From Sacculina carcini (Eukaryota; Arthropoda; Thecostraca; Sacculinidae), in assembly GCA_916048095.2 (NCBI GenBank), contig OU696578.1, positions 7,373,045 to 7,437,044 on the forward strand: DNA of 64,000 nt. Reading direction: 5' to 3'. Within the stretch, counting starts at the first letter, position 1. Every line of letters starts with the position of its first letter. This document shows, piece by piece, positions 1 to 9,315 of this stretch. A program made the translations under genes and the position numbers. The notes under the pieces are model-generated. The model saw nothing but the letters and a program-made list of their open reading frames with translations, searched no databases and was not told where the DNA came from.

Positions 1-1428
1 CTGTTGTTCATACGAGTGTACATGTTTGAGCGGACACAGTGTCACGAGCGGCAGCATAGTGGCACGATTAGGTGGTCGTGTGACATTAGCACGATATATA
101 ATAGAGTGCCTGAACGTGCTCAATTGCGCGCCATATCGATGAATTTCAGTTGTGCGAGTTCCAGTCACTGTTTCTGTGTCAATTGCTATCAAATGGAGTA
201 TGTTGTATATACGTAATACGAGCAAATTGAGTTTTCTAAATGAGCTTGTGAAGGGATGACATACGCGGTGAGAATATATTGCAAGCACATGACTAGCAAC
301 AACAACAAATACAGCAAAAACAACGAGTGAACGAGCAAGCTTCAAGCGATGATTAGCAATCTTCAAGGCACTTCTACAAGATCTTCCTGCCGAATGGCCG
401 CTAAGTAGTACTTTTCCACTCTGCAGGTGTAAGTTTGCAAGTGCGAAGGTTCTATGTTACTGATGGCCTGCAGGGCGATTTCTTCAATTGCGCTGATGCG
501 CTGTTAAGCCATTGAGACTCCACAGTCACCGCGACCAGTCACACCAGTGATTTCATCCATCCGTTGTCTCAACTGCCGCTTGATATTGCTCTTGAGCTCC
601 ATAATTTGCTCTATGGGGTTGAGAAGGTATGAATATGGAGCAAGTCGGAGTAGACCACAATACTCCTGACTATAAAAAATCATCCCGGTTGTTGTGTGCC
701 GGTGCGTTGTTTTTTACAATACTAAACGGTTGATCAAGGCAAATAAAGGGTTGATCAAATAAACTGTTCTGTTTTTTTACTTCTGCTAGGTTCATATTTT
801 GCGTGCAGGGCCTCACATCCTTCAGAGTAATAAAATTTACATACATCCAATTTTATTGTATTAATGCACACTTGTACATTGAACTCTGCCTGGATCATGT
901 CTTTCAGCTACCGCAACGTGATCGACGGATTCTCCTTGATCGTGGACAAAATGTTCTCAATCATTTCTGGAGTTTGAATTGACTTTGAGCCATATTTTGG
1001 TTTTGCTTGAATAGTTCCTTTTCTCAACCACTTATACGCTGTGCTGGTGTTGACTCCCAATGAGTCGACCACATCCTTCCAATTTTTCCCTTCTTTGTGC
1101 GCCTTGACCACTCGTGCTCTGTCGGCCGCACTTATTTTGTTATATTTCATATCTCAACTTAAACTTTCAAATATTGAATGCAATTGCAATTCACAAATTA
1201 ATCTAAAACACTAACAACCGAGAAACTGCTGCATTTGCTAAACTAATTGGACGCGTTGAATATTGTATTCTGACTAAAGCAGAAGTACAACAACTATTAT
1301 AAATCGTATTAATCGATCGTTAAATACCAATGCGTATATCAACTTATTAATACAATGCGTATACCAGCTCAAGTTGTAAATATTACCAAATCAATTTTTA
1401 CTTTTGCCAAAATTACTTGCAAATGGTA
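1..1428. mobile_element. Right-hand part of an internally deleted Tc1/IS630-like DNA transposon (copy A)
   Basis: The right terminus is at 1428, ending TTGCAAATGGTA followed by the TA target dinucleotide. The same family is complete at 11628-13436, where the left end starts TACCATTTGCAA, so the pair forms a terminal inverted repeat with a TA duplication as in the Tc1/mariner superfamily. Copy A is about 98% alike by eye to the right part of the 11.6-13.4 kb copy. Its left end lies outside the window. The body carries broken transposase sequence on the minus strand (see 366-1150). Confidence 0.75.
366..1150 (-). pseudogene. Broken Tc1/IS630-type transposase
   Basis: The minus-strand ORF 908-1150 starts at an ATG and encodes an N-terminal helix-turn-helix region of about 80 residues, including a stretch ending STAYKWLRKG that parallels STAYRWISN in the larger transposase at 15.7 kb. 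It stops after about 80 codons. Further along, around 580-660, minus-strand codons read LRLAPYSYLLNPIEQ, the block carrying the last catalytic Glu in this superfamily. After that come C-terminal codons interrupted by stops. The central part with the two Asp residues is missing, so this is an internally deleted, inactive copy. Confidence 0.7.
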
Positions 1429-1450
1429 TAGATAATGCAACCCTCTAATA

Positions 1451-1666
1451 CAGGGGTTCTCACCTATGCTTTTTATTTTCCCTGAAAACTTTTGTTTTTA
1501 CAGGAACTTCAACATGTATGAGTGAATATGTAATTTTAGAAAAATTATCACGTCGTTTGCACGTTTACATTTTTCATATAACTATCAAGAATCCAGGGTG
1601 TGCGAGAACACACTGCTGATTTGAAAACAAGACTGCGAACACTGGAAAAAAAGTTGAGAACCACTG
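1451..1666. mobile_element. Short hAT-like nonautonomous element (MITE), copy A
   Basis: The segment begins CAGGGGTTCTCA and ends TTGAGAACCACTG, imperfect inverted repeats of the CAG..GGTTCTCAA type common in hAT elements. It has no coding capacity. The 8-bp flanks do not match, so the target duplication is lost or the ends are slightly misplaced. Copies occur at 13459-13674, decayed at about 25270-25450, and in reverse within an intron at about 48120-48230. Confidence 0.55.
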
Positions 1667-1880
1667 TCGTCAAAAAGTGTTGATTGAAATGTCGCTGTTT
1701 CAATAAAAGTTGATTGATCAACTGCACGAGCATTGTGTTTAACACAGCGTGAAATTAATGTTTGCAACAATTCGGTGCAAGGATGTGCAGATGACCTCGT
1801 ATCACGTGCTGCTCGAAGTATCCACGTTACAAGTGTTGATTAAGAGAGTGGAAATTTTCAGTTTACGTGTACGCAAACTG
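1667..1880 (+). pseudogene. Relic 3' end of the secreted cysteine-rich gene family
   Basis: This stretch aligns by eye with the 3' untranslated region of the intact copies at about 5090-5240. Shared landmarks are GTGTTGATTG, ATGTCGCTGTTTCAATAAA (polyadenylation signal), ATCAACTGCACGA and a run around TTTGCAACA. It differs by many substitutions, and the coding part is missing because transposons occupy the upstream side. It therefore marks a further, older paralog of the 4.4, 7.3, 10.1 and 24.1 kb genes. Confidence 0.55.
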
Positions 1881-1884
1881 TTAA

Positions 1885-2529
1885 CACTAGAAGGACAGGT
1901 AATTTAACTACCTAGAACAGTGTTTCTTGACCTTTCTCAGTGTTCGCATCCCTGTCAAATCAGCAGTCTGTTCTCGCACACACATTATACCCGCCGGCTC
2001 TGCTCGGCTCGGCTCGACGCTATCGGGACTTCGGGCAGTATATCGGTCGACAGAGCACTGCCTTGTAGTTCAAGTGGTCGTCGTCGCTGGAAGCCGGCAA
2101 AATTGTGTGATTGAAATTTTTTGTTAGTCGGGGAGTGTAGTGTCGTGTAGAGTGTGTGTGTGTGTGTGTGTGCGTGTGTGAGTGACGTCACACAGGCAAC
2201 CGATGTTAACTGTGAACGTAGTCACGTGAATAGTGAACTCCCTCTCTCTGTCTTCTCTTTCCTCAGTGAACAAGTGACCTGAGTGTTTCGCGGGGAGGTC
2301 AGTCGGTGGATTCACGGTGTGCGTAGTGTTGTGTGCTCGTCCTGGTTATGTGGTAATCGCACTCTGTACAAGTGCCGATTAGTGATAATGGCTGATAGTG
2401 TTGGGTTGTGTTATAGCTGTTGTTAGTCGCACATTCATTCGAGTGTCGACTCGTTATAGAATTGTTTTGTTGTTAATATATGTACACTACAGGAATAGCC
2501 GTCAATTGACGGCTATGGTCCTTCTAGTG
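1885..2529. mobile_element. piggyBac-like nonautonomous element (outer type, copy A)
   Basis: The element is bounded by TTAA on both sides (1881-1884 and 2530-2533). The ends are inverted repeats starting CACTAGAAGGAC and ending GTCCTTCTAGTG. Near the right end is the palindrome CCGTCAATTGACGG, which recurs in the related elements at 20.4-22.3 kb. Inside, 1918-1992 is the start of a hAT MITE (CAGTGTTTCTTGACC), present complete at 20413-20752. From about 1993 to 2490 the sequence differs from the other copy, is CpG-rich, holds a (GT)n run at about 2150-2180, and has no ORF I can support. Confidence 0.65.
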
Positions 2530-2533
2530 TTAA

Positions 2534-2844
2534 TTATTTACATGCACGTATTTTTGTTTTATATCCGAATTTGGTACTGTGTTTCACTTATTGTACATGC
2601 ACATTTAGCCTTTGTTATTGTTTCACTATGAATATGCAAAATGTACCAACAAAATCATTCACTGTCATGAGTAATTTCTTAAAAATGAATACTGATATAG
2701 CCCAAATCCTGATGTGATGGAAAACCTATGAGTTCATTTCAATAATTATTGAAATTTCTGACTGAATTTATGCTGCTGATTATAATCAGCAGCATAAATT
2801 CAGTCAGAAATTGTTTTAAAATATTTTGCCAGAAAGATCGTGTT
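2534..2844. repeat. Non-coding block duplicated at 22267-22560
   Basis: The block is AT-rich and matches 22267-22560 with small indels. Here it contains a perfect inverted duplication around 2755-2810, where ATTTCTGACTGAATTTATG is followed by its reverse complement; the other copy lacks this. No coding signal is seen. Together with the next feature it shows that the two halves of the 0-25 kb region share an ancestral flank. Confidence 0.6.
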
Positions 2845-3756
2845 TTTTGTTTTATTAATTCAACCACCGAACGACAGCAACAGCAGCCAACCCAGTTGGA
2901 CTATCGCTCCTTATTGTTACATTCGTTACCCCCATTTTTGCCAAGCTACCACTCCACTCCACCACACCCCCGCCACCCCCTCACCCGAGGCCCGACACGG
3001 CACACATCCCCCGCCAAACAACACCCCACACACACATGCACACGCGCACACACACACATATACATACATACATACGTGCACACACATACACCTACACACA
3101 CATACACACAAAAAAAGTAAACATTTTTATCTCACCAGAAACGGTAAGGATATGTTTTTTTCATATATATATATACATATACATATACATACATATAAGC
3201 TGCTGAAGAAGCTGATCACGACAATGATTCGACCAAGACTAGAATATGCGGCAGTGGTATGGTCTCCGTCTTTGAGGAAGCATATCGACAAACTCGAGAG
3301 AATACAGAGAGCAGCAACGAAAATCGCACCAAGTTTGAGAGGTTTAGAATACGCAGATAGGTTGAACAAACTAGGACTGACCACGCTCGAAAAGGGAAGA
3401 CAGAGGGGAGTTAATACACACTTTCAAATACATGAGAGGATTCCAAAAAACGGATCGGAAAGGCTGGATTGTTTGGAATGAGAGATATCAAAGGGGACAT
3501 GGTATGAAATTGAAAAAACAAGATGCCGACAGAAGATCAAACAGGACAGTTTTCCTTATAGGAGCGTAGAAAAGTGGAATAGTTTAGACAGTGAAACATT
3601 AAAAGCGAGAACAATTCAAACGTTCAATGAGAAACTAGATAAATCATGATTTGGAGACGGGACAGCTCGAGCGCAAGCTCATATCCCGTAATGCACAAAT
3701 AGGTGAGCACATATCCACATATACATATTCAATGGGCAATCGATAGGCAAGTACAA
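2845..3756 (+). pseudogene. 5'-truncated LINE fragment (reverse transcriptase C-terminal tail)
   Basis: Codons from about 3195 to 3480 encode the conserved region after the RT palm of CR1/Jockey-type LINEs: LLKKLITTMIRPRLEYAAVV followed by a LERIQRAATK block. After a frameshift near 3485 the end reads as a KWNSL..LKARTIQTFNEKLDKS tail in another frame. The upstream part (2950-3120) is CA-rich simple sequence. The insertion is flanked by ATCGTGTT at 2837-2844 and 3757-3764. The uninterrupted site is seen at 22550-22560, so the limits are well supported. Confidence 0.75.
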
Positions 3757-3791
3757 ATCGTGTTGGCCAGTGTAATTAAAAAAACGTATAT

Positions 3792-3974
3792 ATGTTTCTT
3801 CTACTGATAATTTCAATATTAAGCACGCGATTAATTGTTCTAGCATCCTCCAACCTCTATGACTATACATTGAGTGTAATTGATTTTATGAACGAGGCAC
3901 TGAATGTCGTATGCAGTAATGTGTATGTTTGTGCGAGTACAATTCCATTTTATCATAAATCATTTTGTTGGTGA
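3792..3974 (+). CDS. Small ORF with signal-peptide-like start, upstream of the secreted gene
   Basis: The ORF has 60 codons from an ATG. The first 20 or so residues are strongly hydrophobic (MFLLLIISILSTRLIVLA), like a signal peptide, and three Cys follow. It overlaps a likely splice donor (GTGAGT at 3971). If the intron 3971-4041 is removed, the frame ends at once in TGA, giving a 59-residue product. The start of the ORF is present in the fourth unit (22585) but absent upstream of units 2 and 3, where the duplication junction removed it. It could be an upstream ORF in the 5' leader of the secreted gene, or chance. Confidence 0.3.
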   Translation: MFLLLIISILSTRLIVLASSNLYDYTLSVIDFMNEALNVVCSNVYVCASTIPFYHKSFCW

Positions 3975-4041
3975 GTTTCGTGTGACGTGACCAGTTGTAA
4001 TCTTCTAATGTACTGACGCACAAATCGTAATTTATTTTCAG
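3971..4041 (+). other. Predicted short intron in the leader of the secreted gene
   Basis: A strong donor (TTG|GTGAGT) at 3971 and an acceptor (TTTATTTTCAG) ending at 4041 delimit a 71-bp intron. The same pair is conserved at 6901-6971, about 9711-9781 and about 23727-23797, although the flanking sequence has drifted in the last copy. It places the main ORF in the second exon. Confidence 0.6.
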
Positions 4042-4378
4042 AAAAAACGTGGCTCAATCGCTCTTACACTGCTGATATCAACACACACGGATCTTGATTC
4101 AGAGTTCAACGGACACTGAATCGATCTACTGAATGTCCGTAAAAAATTCCTACACGCACATGTCATATGACAGAGGTGAAAAAGTCTGAAATTGATTCTT
4201 GCAATATCGAGCATCGAAATCAAGCCATGAGGAGTGTTTTTCACCGGAACGCAAATTGCGCCCGTAAAGCATGGCCGCTGCACGCCAAGATAGGCCCCAC
4301 TTGAACGCTGGACCTAGACGAGCGGCATTCTACTGGTGTGATTGGTCGCGAGCGGGTGCAGTCATCCAGTGTGCAGTG

Positions 4379-4891
4379 ATGTCGAGTGTAGCGGGCACGT
4401 GCTGCAAGCTTCTGGTAATATTCTTCTTGTGCAGCAGAATCAGAGGAGTGTATCTGTCGCCGGCCAATGATGACCAGCTCAGATGGGGATCAGGATTTCA
4501 TGAGGATGATGAGAAAGACGACGTGGAAACGGACGTTGAATCTTCAGGACAAGTTCCCGAGGAAGAAGTCACGTGGGAAGAAGAAAATGACAAAGCCAGG
4601 AGGCAATGCCGCTGGTGCGAGCGTCTAATGAAACCTTGCAAAGGAGCGGGAATTTTCCTGATTGAATATCTTGAGAGCGACAGTAGAAGAATAGCCTGTC
4701 AGAACTTGAATGAATTGGACAAAGAAAGCCTCAAGTATAGATACAGAGTATCTTGCATATTTCATCTAGCAAACAAATGTTGGGGCATGAGAGAACGTGT
4801 GAAAGTGAACGTGTGCCTGAAAGATGCCGACTTCACGTGCAAACAACGCACCAAATCTGTGGTTCAACATTACTACAGAAAAAACCCTTGA
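4379..4891 (+). CDS. Secreted acidic, cysteine-rich precursor protein, copy 1
   Basis: The ORF is open from an ATG at 4271, but I prefer the Met at 4379. It starts a signal peptide (MSSVAGTCCKLLVIFFLCS), giving 170 residues. After the signal comes a very acidic stretch of about 50 residues (HEDDEKDDVETDVES) ending in Arg-Arg just before the first Cys of a C-terminal domain. That domain has eight Cys spaced C-x2-C-x6-C-x19-C-x18-C-x7-C-x11-C-x7-C and a basic tail. The layout (signal, acidic pro-region, dibasic site, Cys-rich domain) is that of a processed extracellular ligand or defence peptide. I do not recognise the family. AATAAA follows at 5120. Confidence 0.7.
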   Translation: MSSVAGTCCKLLVIFFLCSRIRGVYLSPANDDQLRWGSGFHEDDEKDDVETDVESSGQVPEEEVTWEEENDKARRQCRWCERLMKPCKGAGIFLIEYLESDSRRIACQNLNELDKESLKYRYRVSCIFHLANKCWGMRERVKVNVCLKDADFTCKQRTKSVVQHYYRKNP

Positions 4892-5119
4892 TATGTGTAA
4901 AAACGTATTTGATCTGTAATTAAACATTACTTCACTAGATAACCATGATCCATGTAAAAGTGCATTTGCTCTGTAATAACGTATTTCATCTGTAATCAAA
5001 CATTACTTCACTAGATAACCATGATCCATGTAAAAGCGCATTTGCTCTGAAATTAAACATTACTTCACAAGTTATTCTTGATTAATATAAAAGTGTGTTG
5101 ATTGCAATGTCGCTGTTTC

Positions 5120-5125
5120 AATAAA
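5120..5125 (+). terminator. Polyadenylation signal of secreted gene copy 1
   Basis: AATAAA lies 229 bp after the stop codon, inside the conserved block GTCGCTGTTTCAATAAATG. It is present at the same relative position in the other copies (8051, 10854 and about 24800) and in the relic 3' ends at 1.7 and 13.7 kb. Confidence 0.55.
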
Positions 5126-5242
5126 TGTTGCTATATCAACTGCACGACGTTTGTGTTAAACGCAGTGTGAACATGTGATTTTCAATGTTGCAATGTTTGC
5201 AACACTGCGCTGCAGCCCCGCGCTACGGTGCTCGAACCACTA

Positions 5243-6505
5243 GGGATGCGAGACTAGTTCCTAAGAGATGTGAGACTAGTTCCTAAGAGATGTGAGACTA
5301 GTTCCTAAGGGATGCGAGACTAGTTCCTAAGAGATGTGAGACTAGTTCCTAAGAGATGTGAGACTAGTTCCTAAGAGATGTGAGACTGGTTCCTAAGAGA
5401 TGTGAGACTGGTTCCTAAGGCCGGGGACACACTGGGCGTTTTTGTGCCGAGCGTTTTTTCTGCCGTCGCCGTCGTCGTTTTACGCCGTCGTCGCCGTCGC
5501 CGTAGCAATGTTGCCGCTCGCTGTCACTGCTTTCACGACGGCAAAAATGTCGTCGACGTTTTTTTGACGCCCACGCGGGTGGTGGCCCACGTGACTCAAT
5601 GCGCTGATACACACTTGTGCTCGTCGCTGACAGCATAGCGTGTTGCAGTGTTGATTCTATCGTGTCAGCGTGTGTTCTGATTTAACTTTTTATTGTCAGC
5701 ATTTGTATTGCGAGCATTTCCACCGGCTGAATTCAGTTCCTCAGTCTGGTATTTTCACGTTGTATGTGATTTTCCAACATATTATGCAGTTCGTCGAATG
5801 AAGAGATTGACATTCTGAAATAATTATATTAATTTATCTTCATCGTTTCTCAAGTCAGGAAACAGTGTGTAAAAGGCTCCAACATTCTCTCTCTTTTGAT
5901 TAATAGGATGAACCCAAATTAACCTGTTTTTTTCGCCGTTTCTTTGCTTGACCACGATATAATAACAATGCAAGCAATTGTTTTCTATCCATGTTCACTT
6001 GAAATGACCGGGAACACGCAGTACTAGTAACAATATATACAATACTGGCACGCACCCTGACTGCACTGTGGTCAGTGATCAAATGAGTGACGTCTGTGAG
6101 TGAACGGATGAGAGGACGTCAAAATAACCGCCAAGTGTGTTCCCACTTGAGCGGCGACGGCTAAACGAACGCTCGGCAAAAAAACGCCTAGTGTGTCCCC
6201 AGCCTAAGGGGTGTGAGACTAGCTCCTAAGAGATGTGAGACTAGTTCCTAAGGGGTGCGAGAATAGTTCCTAAAGGGTGCGAGACTAGTTCCTAAAGGGT
6301 GTGAGACTAGTTCCTAAGAGATGTGAGACTAGTTCCTAAGAGATGTGAGACTTGTTCCTAAGGGGTGCCAGACTAGTTCCTAAGGGGTGCCAGACTAGTT
6401 CCTAAGGGGTGCGAGAATAGTTCCTAAGGGGTGTGAGACTAGTTCCTAAGGGGTGCGAGACTAGTTCTAAGTGGTGCGAGACTAGTTCTAAGTGGTGCGA
6501 GACTA
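5243..6505. repeat. 22-bp minisatellite (array 1), interrupted by a Harbinger-like element
   Basis: Tandem units follow the pattern GRKGTGAGACTAGTTCCTAA, with period 22, from 5243 to 5418 and again from 6205 to 6505. Variation is concentrated in the first third of the unit (GATGTG, GGGTGC, GGGTGT), while ACTAGTTCCTAAG is nearly invariant. It is non-coding and lies just downstream of the gene's polyadenylation signal. Confidence 0.85.
5419..6204. mobile_element. Harbinger-like nonautonomous DNA transposon, copy 1
   Basis: The ends are inverted repeats: GGCCGGGGACACACTGGGCG at 5419 and its near-complement at 6204, extending through the GCCGAGCG block. The flanks are TAA on each side (5416-5418 and 6205-6207), the 3-bp target duplication of the PIF/Harbinger superfamily. 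There is no transposase; the interior is CpG-rich near the ends and AT-rich in the middle. It sits inside the 22-bp minisatellite, whose units supply the CCTAAG target. The copy in the next unit is 8240-9057. Confidence 0.7.
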
Positions 6506-6761
6506 TACCATTTGCAAATAGATTTCAATCAAATGAAAACTGAGTTAATCCAGATGAAAATAGACTTGAACCAAAAAAATATTATCAAAAATAATATGTA
6601 GAAGTTTTTAGTATAAATGTAATAATTGTTGACACCCATTTACTGATATTTCAGCGAAACTCATTAATCGGTGCTCATAATGATGAGTAGCAACGATTAA
6701 TAGTACAATATATAAATTGTATATAATATAATTGTTCAATATATATATAATTGAAGAATAT
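6506..6761. mobile_element. Left arm of a Tc1-like transposon, cut by the duplication junction (unit 1)
   Basis: The segment starts TACCATTTGCAAATAG after the TA target and matches 11628 to about 11842. It then becomes a low-complexity AT stretch (TATATAATATAATTGTTC) and ends at the start of unit 2. Only the arm is present, with no transposase. Confidence 0.65.
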
Positions 6762-7309
6762 ATAATTGTTCTAGCATCCTCCAGCCTCTATGACTATACA
6801 TTGAGTGTAATTGATTTTATGAACGAGGCACTGAATGTCGTATGCAGTAATGTGTATGTTTGTGCGAGTACAATTCCATTTTATCATAAATCATTTTGTT
6901 GGTGAGTTTCGTGTGACGTGACCAGTTGTAATCTTCTAATGTACTGACGCACAAATCGTAATTTATTTTCAGAAAAAACGTGGCTCAATCGCTCTTACAC
7001 TGCTGATATCAACACACACGGATCTTGATTCAGAGTTCAACGGACACTGAATCGATCTACTGAATGTCCGTAAAAAATTCCTACACGCACATGTCATATG
7101 ACAGAGGTGAAAAAGTCTGAAATTGATTCTTGCAATATCGAGCATCGAAATCAAGCCATGAGGAGTGTTTTTCACCGGAACGCAAATTGCGCCCGTAAAG
7201 CATGGCCGCTGCACGCCAAGATAGGCCCCACTTGAATGCCGGACCTAGACGAGCGGCATTCTACTGGTGTGATTGGTCGCGAGCGGGTGCAGTCATCCAG
7301 TGTGCAGTG

Positions 7310-7822
7310 ATGTCGAGTGTAGCGGGCACGTGCTGCAAGCTTCTGGTAATATTCTTCTTGTGCAGCAGAATCAGAGGAGTGTATCTGTCGCCGGCCAATG
7401 ATGACCAGCTCAGATGGGGATCAGGATTTCATGAGGATGATGAGAAAGACGACGTGGAAACGGACGTTGAATCTTCAGGACAAGTTCCCGAGGAAGAAGT
7501 CACGTGGGAAGAAGAAAATGACAAAGCCAGGAGGCAATGCCGCTGGTGCGAGCGTCTAATGAAACCTTGCAAAGGAGCGGGAATTTTCCTGATTGAATAT
7601 CTTGAGAGCGACAGTAGAAGAATAGCCTGTCAGAACTTGAATGAATTGGACAAAGAAAGCCTCAAGTATAGATACAGAGTATCTTGCATATTTCATCTAG
7701 CAAACAAATGTTGGGGCATGAGAGAACGTGTGAAAGTGAACGTGTGCCTGAAAGATGCCGACTTCACGTGCAAACAACGCACCAAATCTGTGGTTCAACA
7801 TTACTACAGAAAAAACCCTTGA
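7310..7822 (+). CDS. Secreted acidic, cysteine-rich precursor protein, copy 2
   Basis: The predicted protein is identical to copy 1: signal peptide, acidic pro-region, Arg-Arg and an eight-Cys C-terminal domain. The only nearby difference I noticed is silent or outside the chosen reading frame (AACGCTGG versus AATGCCGG upstream of the Met). The identity means a very recent duplication, or gene conversion. The leader intron and AATAAA (8051) are kept. Confidence 0.7.
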   Translation: MSSVAGTCCKLLVIFFLCSRIRGVYLSPANDDQLRWGSGFHEDDEKDDVETDVESSGQVPEEEVTWEEENDKARRQCRWCERLMKPCKGAGIFLIEYLESDSRRIACQNLNELDKESLKYRYRVSCIFHLANKCWGMRERVKVNVCLKDADFTCKQRTKSVVQHYYRKNP

Positions 7823-8173
7823 TATGTGTAAAAACGTATTTGATCTGTAATTAAACATTACTTCACTAGATAACCATGATCCATGTAAAAGTGCATTTGC
7901 TCTGTAATAACGTATTTCATCTGTAATCAAACATTACTTCACTAGATAACCATGATCCATGTAAAAGCGCATTTGCTCTGAAATTAAACATTACTTCACA
8001 AGTTATTCTTGATTAATATAAAAGTGTGTTGATTGCAATGTCGCTGTTTCAATAAATGTTGCTATATCAACTGCACGACGTTTGTGTTAAACGCAGTGTG
8101 AACATGTGATTTTCAATGTTGCAATGTTTGCAACACTGCGCTGCAGCCCTGCGCTACGGTGCTCGAACCACTA

Positions 8174-9315
8174 GGGATGCGAGACTAGTTCCTAAGAGAT
8201 GTGAGACTAGTTCCTAAGAGATGTGAGACTAGTTCCTAAGGCCGGGGACACACTGGGCGTTTTTGTGCCGAGCGTTTTTTCTGCCGTCGCCGTCGTATCA
8301 GTAGTGGCGTGTATGAAGCTATTGCGCCGTTTAACGTTTTTTTTTGTCGTCGACGACAGCAATGTTGCCGCTCGCTGACACTGCTTTCACGACGGCAAAA
8401 ATGTCGTCGACGTTTTTTTGACGCCCACGCGGGTGGTGGCCCTCGTGACTCAATGCGCTGATACACACTTCTGCTCGTCGCTGGCAGCATAGCGTGTTGC
8501 AGTGTTGATTCTATCGTGTCAGCGTGTGTTCTGATTTAACTTTTTATTGTCAGCATTTGTATTGCGAGCATTTCCACCGGCTGAATTCAGTTCCTCAGTC
8601 TGGTATTTTCACGTTGTATGTGATTTTCCAACATATTATGCAGTTCGTCGAATGAAGAGATTGACATTCTGAAGTAATTATATTAATTTATCTTCATCGT
8701 TTCTCAAGTCAGGAAACAGTGTGTAAAAGGCTCCAACATTCTCTCTCTTTTGATTAATAGGATGAACCCAAATTAACCTGTTTTTTCGCCGTTTCTTTGC
8801 TTGACCACGATATAATAACAATGCAAGCAATTGTTTTATATCCATGTTCACTTGAAATGATCGGGAACACGCAGTACTAGTAGCAATATATACAATACTG
8901 GCACGCACCCTGACTGCACTGTGGTCAGTGATCAAATGAGTGACGTCTGTGAGTGAACGGATGAGAGGACGTCAAAATAACCGCCAAGTGTGTTCCCACT
9001 TGAGCGGCGACGGCTAAACGAACGCTCGGCAAAAAAACGCCTAGTGTGTCCCCAGCCTAAGGGGTGTGAGACTAGCTCCTAAGAGATGTGAGACTAGTTC
9101 CTAAGGGGTGCGAGAATAGTTCCTAAAGGGTGCGAGACTAGTTCCTAAAGGGTGTGAGACTAGTTCCTAAGAGATGTGAGACTTGTTCCTAAAGGGTGCC
9201 AGACTAGTTCCTAAGGGGTGCCAGACTAGTTCCTAAGGGGTGCGAGAATAGTTCCTAAGGGGTGTGAGACTAGTTCCTAAGGGGTGCGAGACTAGTTCTA
9301 AGTGGTGCGAGACTA
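8174..9315. repeat. 22-bp minisatellite (array 2), interrupted by a Harbinger-like element
   Basis: The same 22-bp unit as array 1 occupies 8174-8239 and 9058-9315. It has fewer copies before the Harbinger insertion than unit 1, so the array changed length after the duplication. Confidence 0.85.
8240..9057. mobile_element. Harbinger-like nonautonomous DNA transposon, copy 2
   Basis: The same terminal inverted repeats and TAA flanks as copy 1 are present. A segment near 8300-8350 is replaced by unrelated sequence (GTATCAGTAGTGGCG), making it 818 bp instead of 786. Its position is orthologous to copy 1, so it was carried by duplication, not by a new insertion. Confidence 0.7.

Larger units (their letters stand above)
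3832..6761 (+). repeat. Tandem duplication unit 1
   Basis: The unit begins TAATTGTTCTAGCATCC and repeats at 6762 and 9572. It contains, in order, a leader exon, a 71-bp intron, the secreted-protein ORF, a 3' UTR with AATAAA, a 22-bp minisatellite split by a Harbinger-like element, and the left arm of a Tc1-like transposon (6506 to about 6760). The Tc1 arm runs straight into the next unit, so the junction lies inside a transposon. Units 1 and 2 are nearly identical, which points to a recent duplication. Confidence 0.85.

Noticed and set aside
2749-3481. Plus-strand ORFs with His/Thr-rich proteins
   Set aside because: Only the last third encodes LINE sequence; the rest is translated CA-repeat.
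4038-4283. Minus-strand 81-codon ORF repeated in units 1-3
   Set aside because: It is repeated only because the DNA is duplicated. It lies antisense to the leader and start of the secreted gene and has no family features.
5243-6505. CRISPR-like array
   Set aside because: The 22-bp units are directly tandem without unique spacers, in a eukaryotic context; this is a minisatellite.
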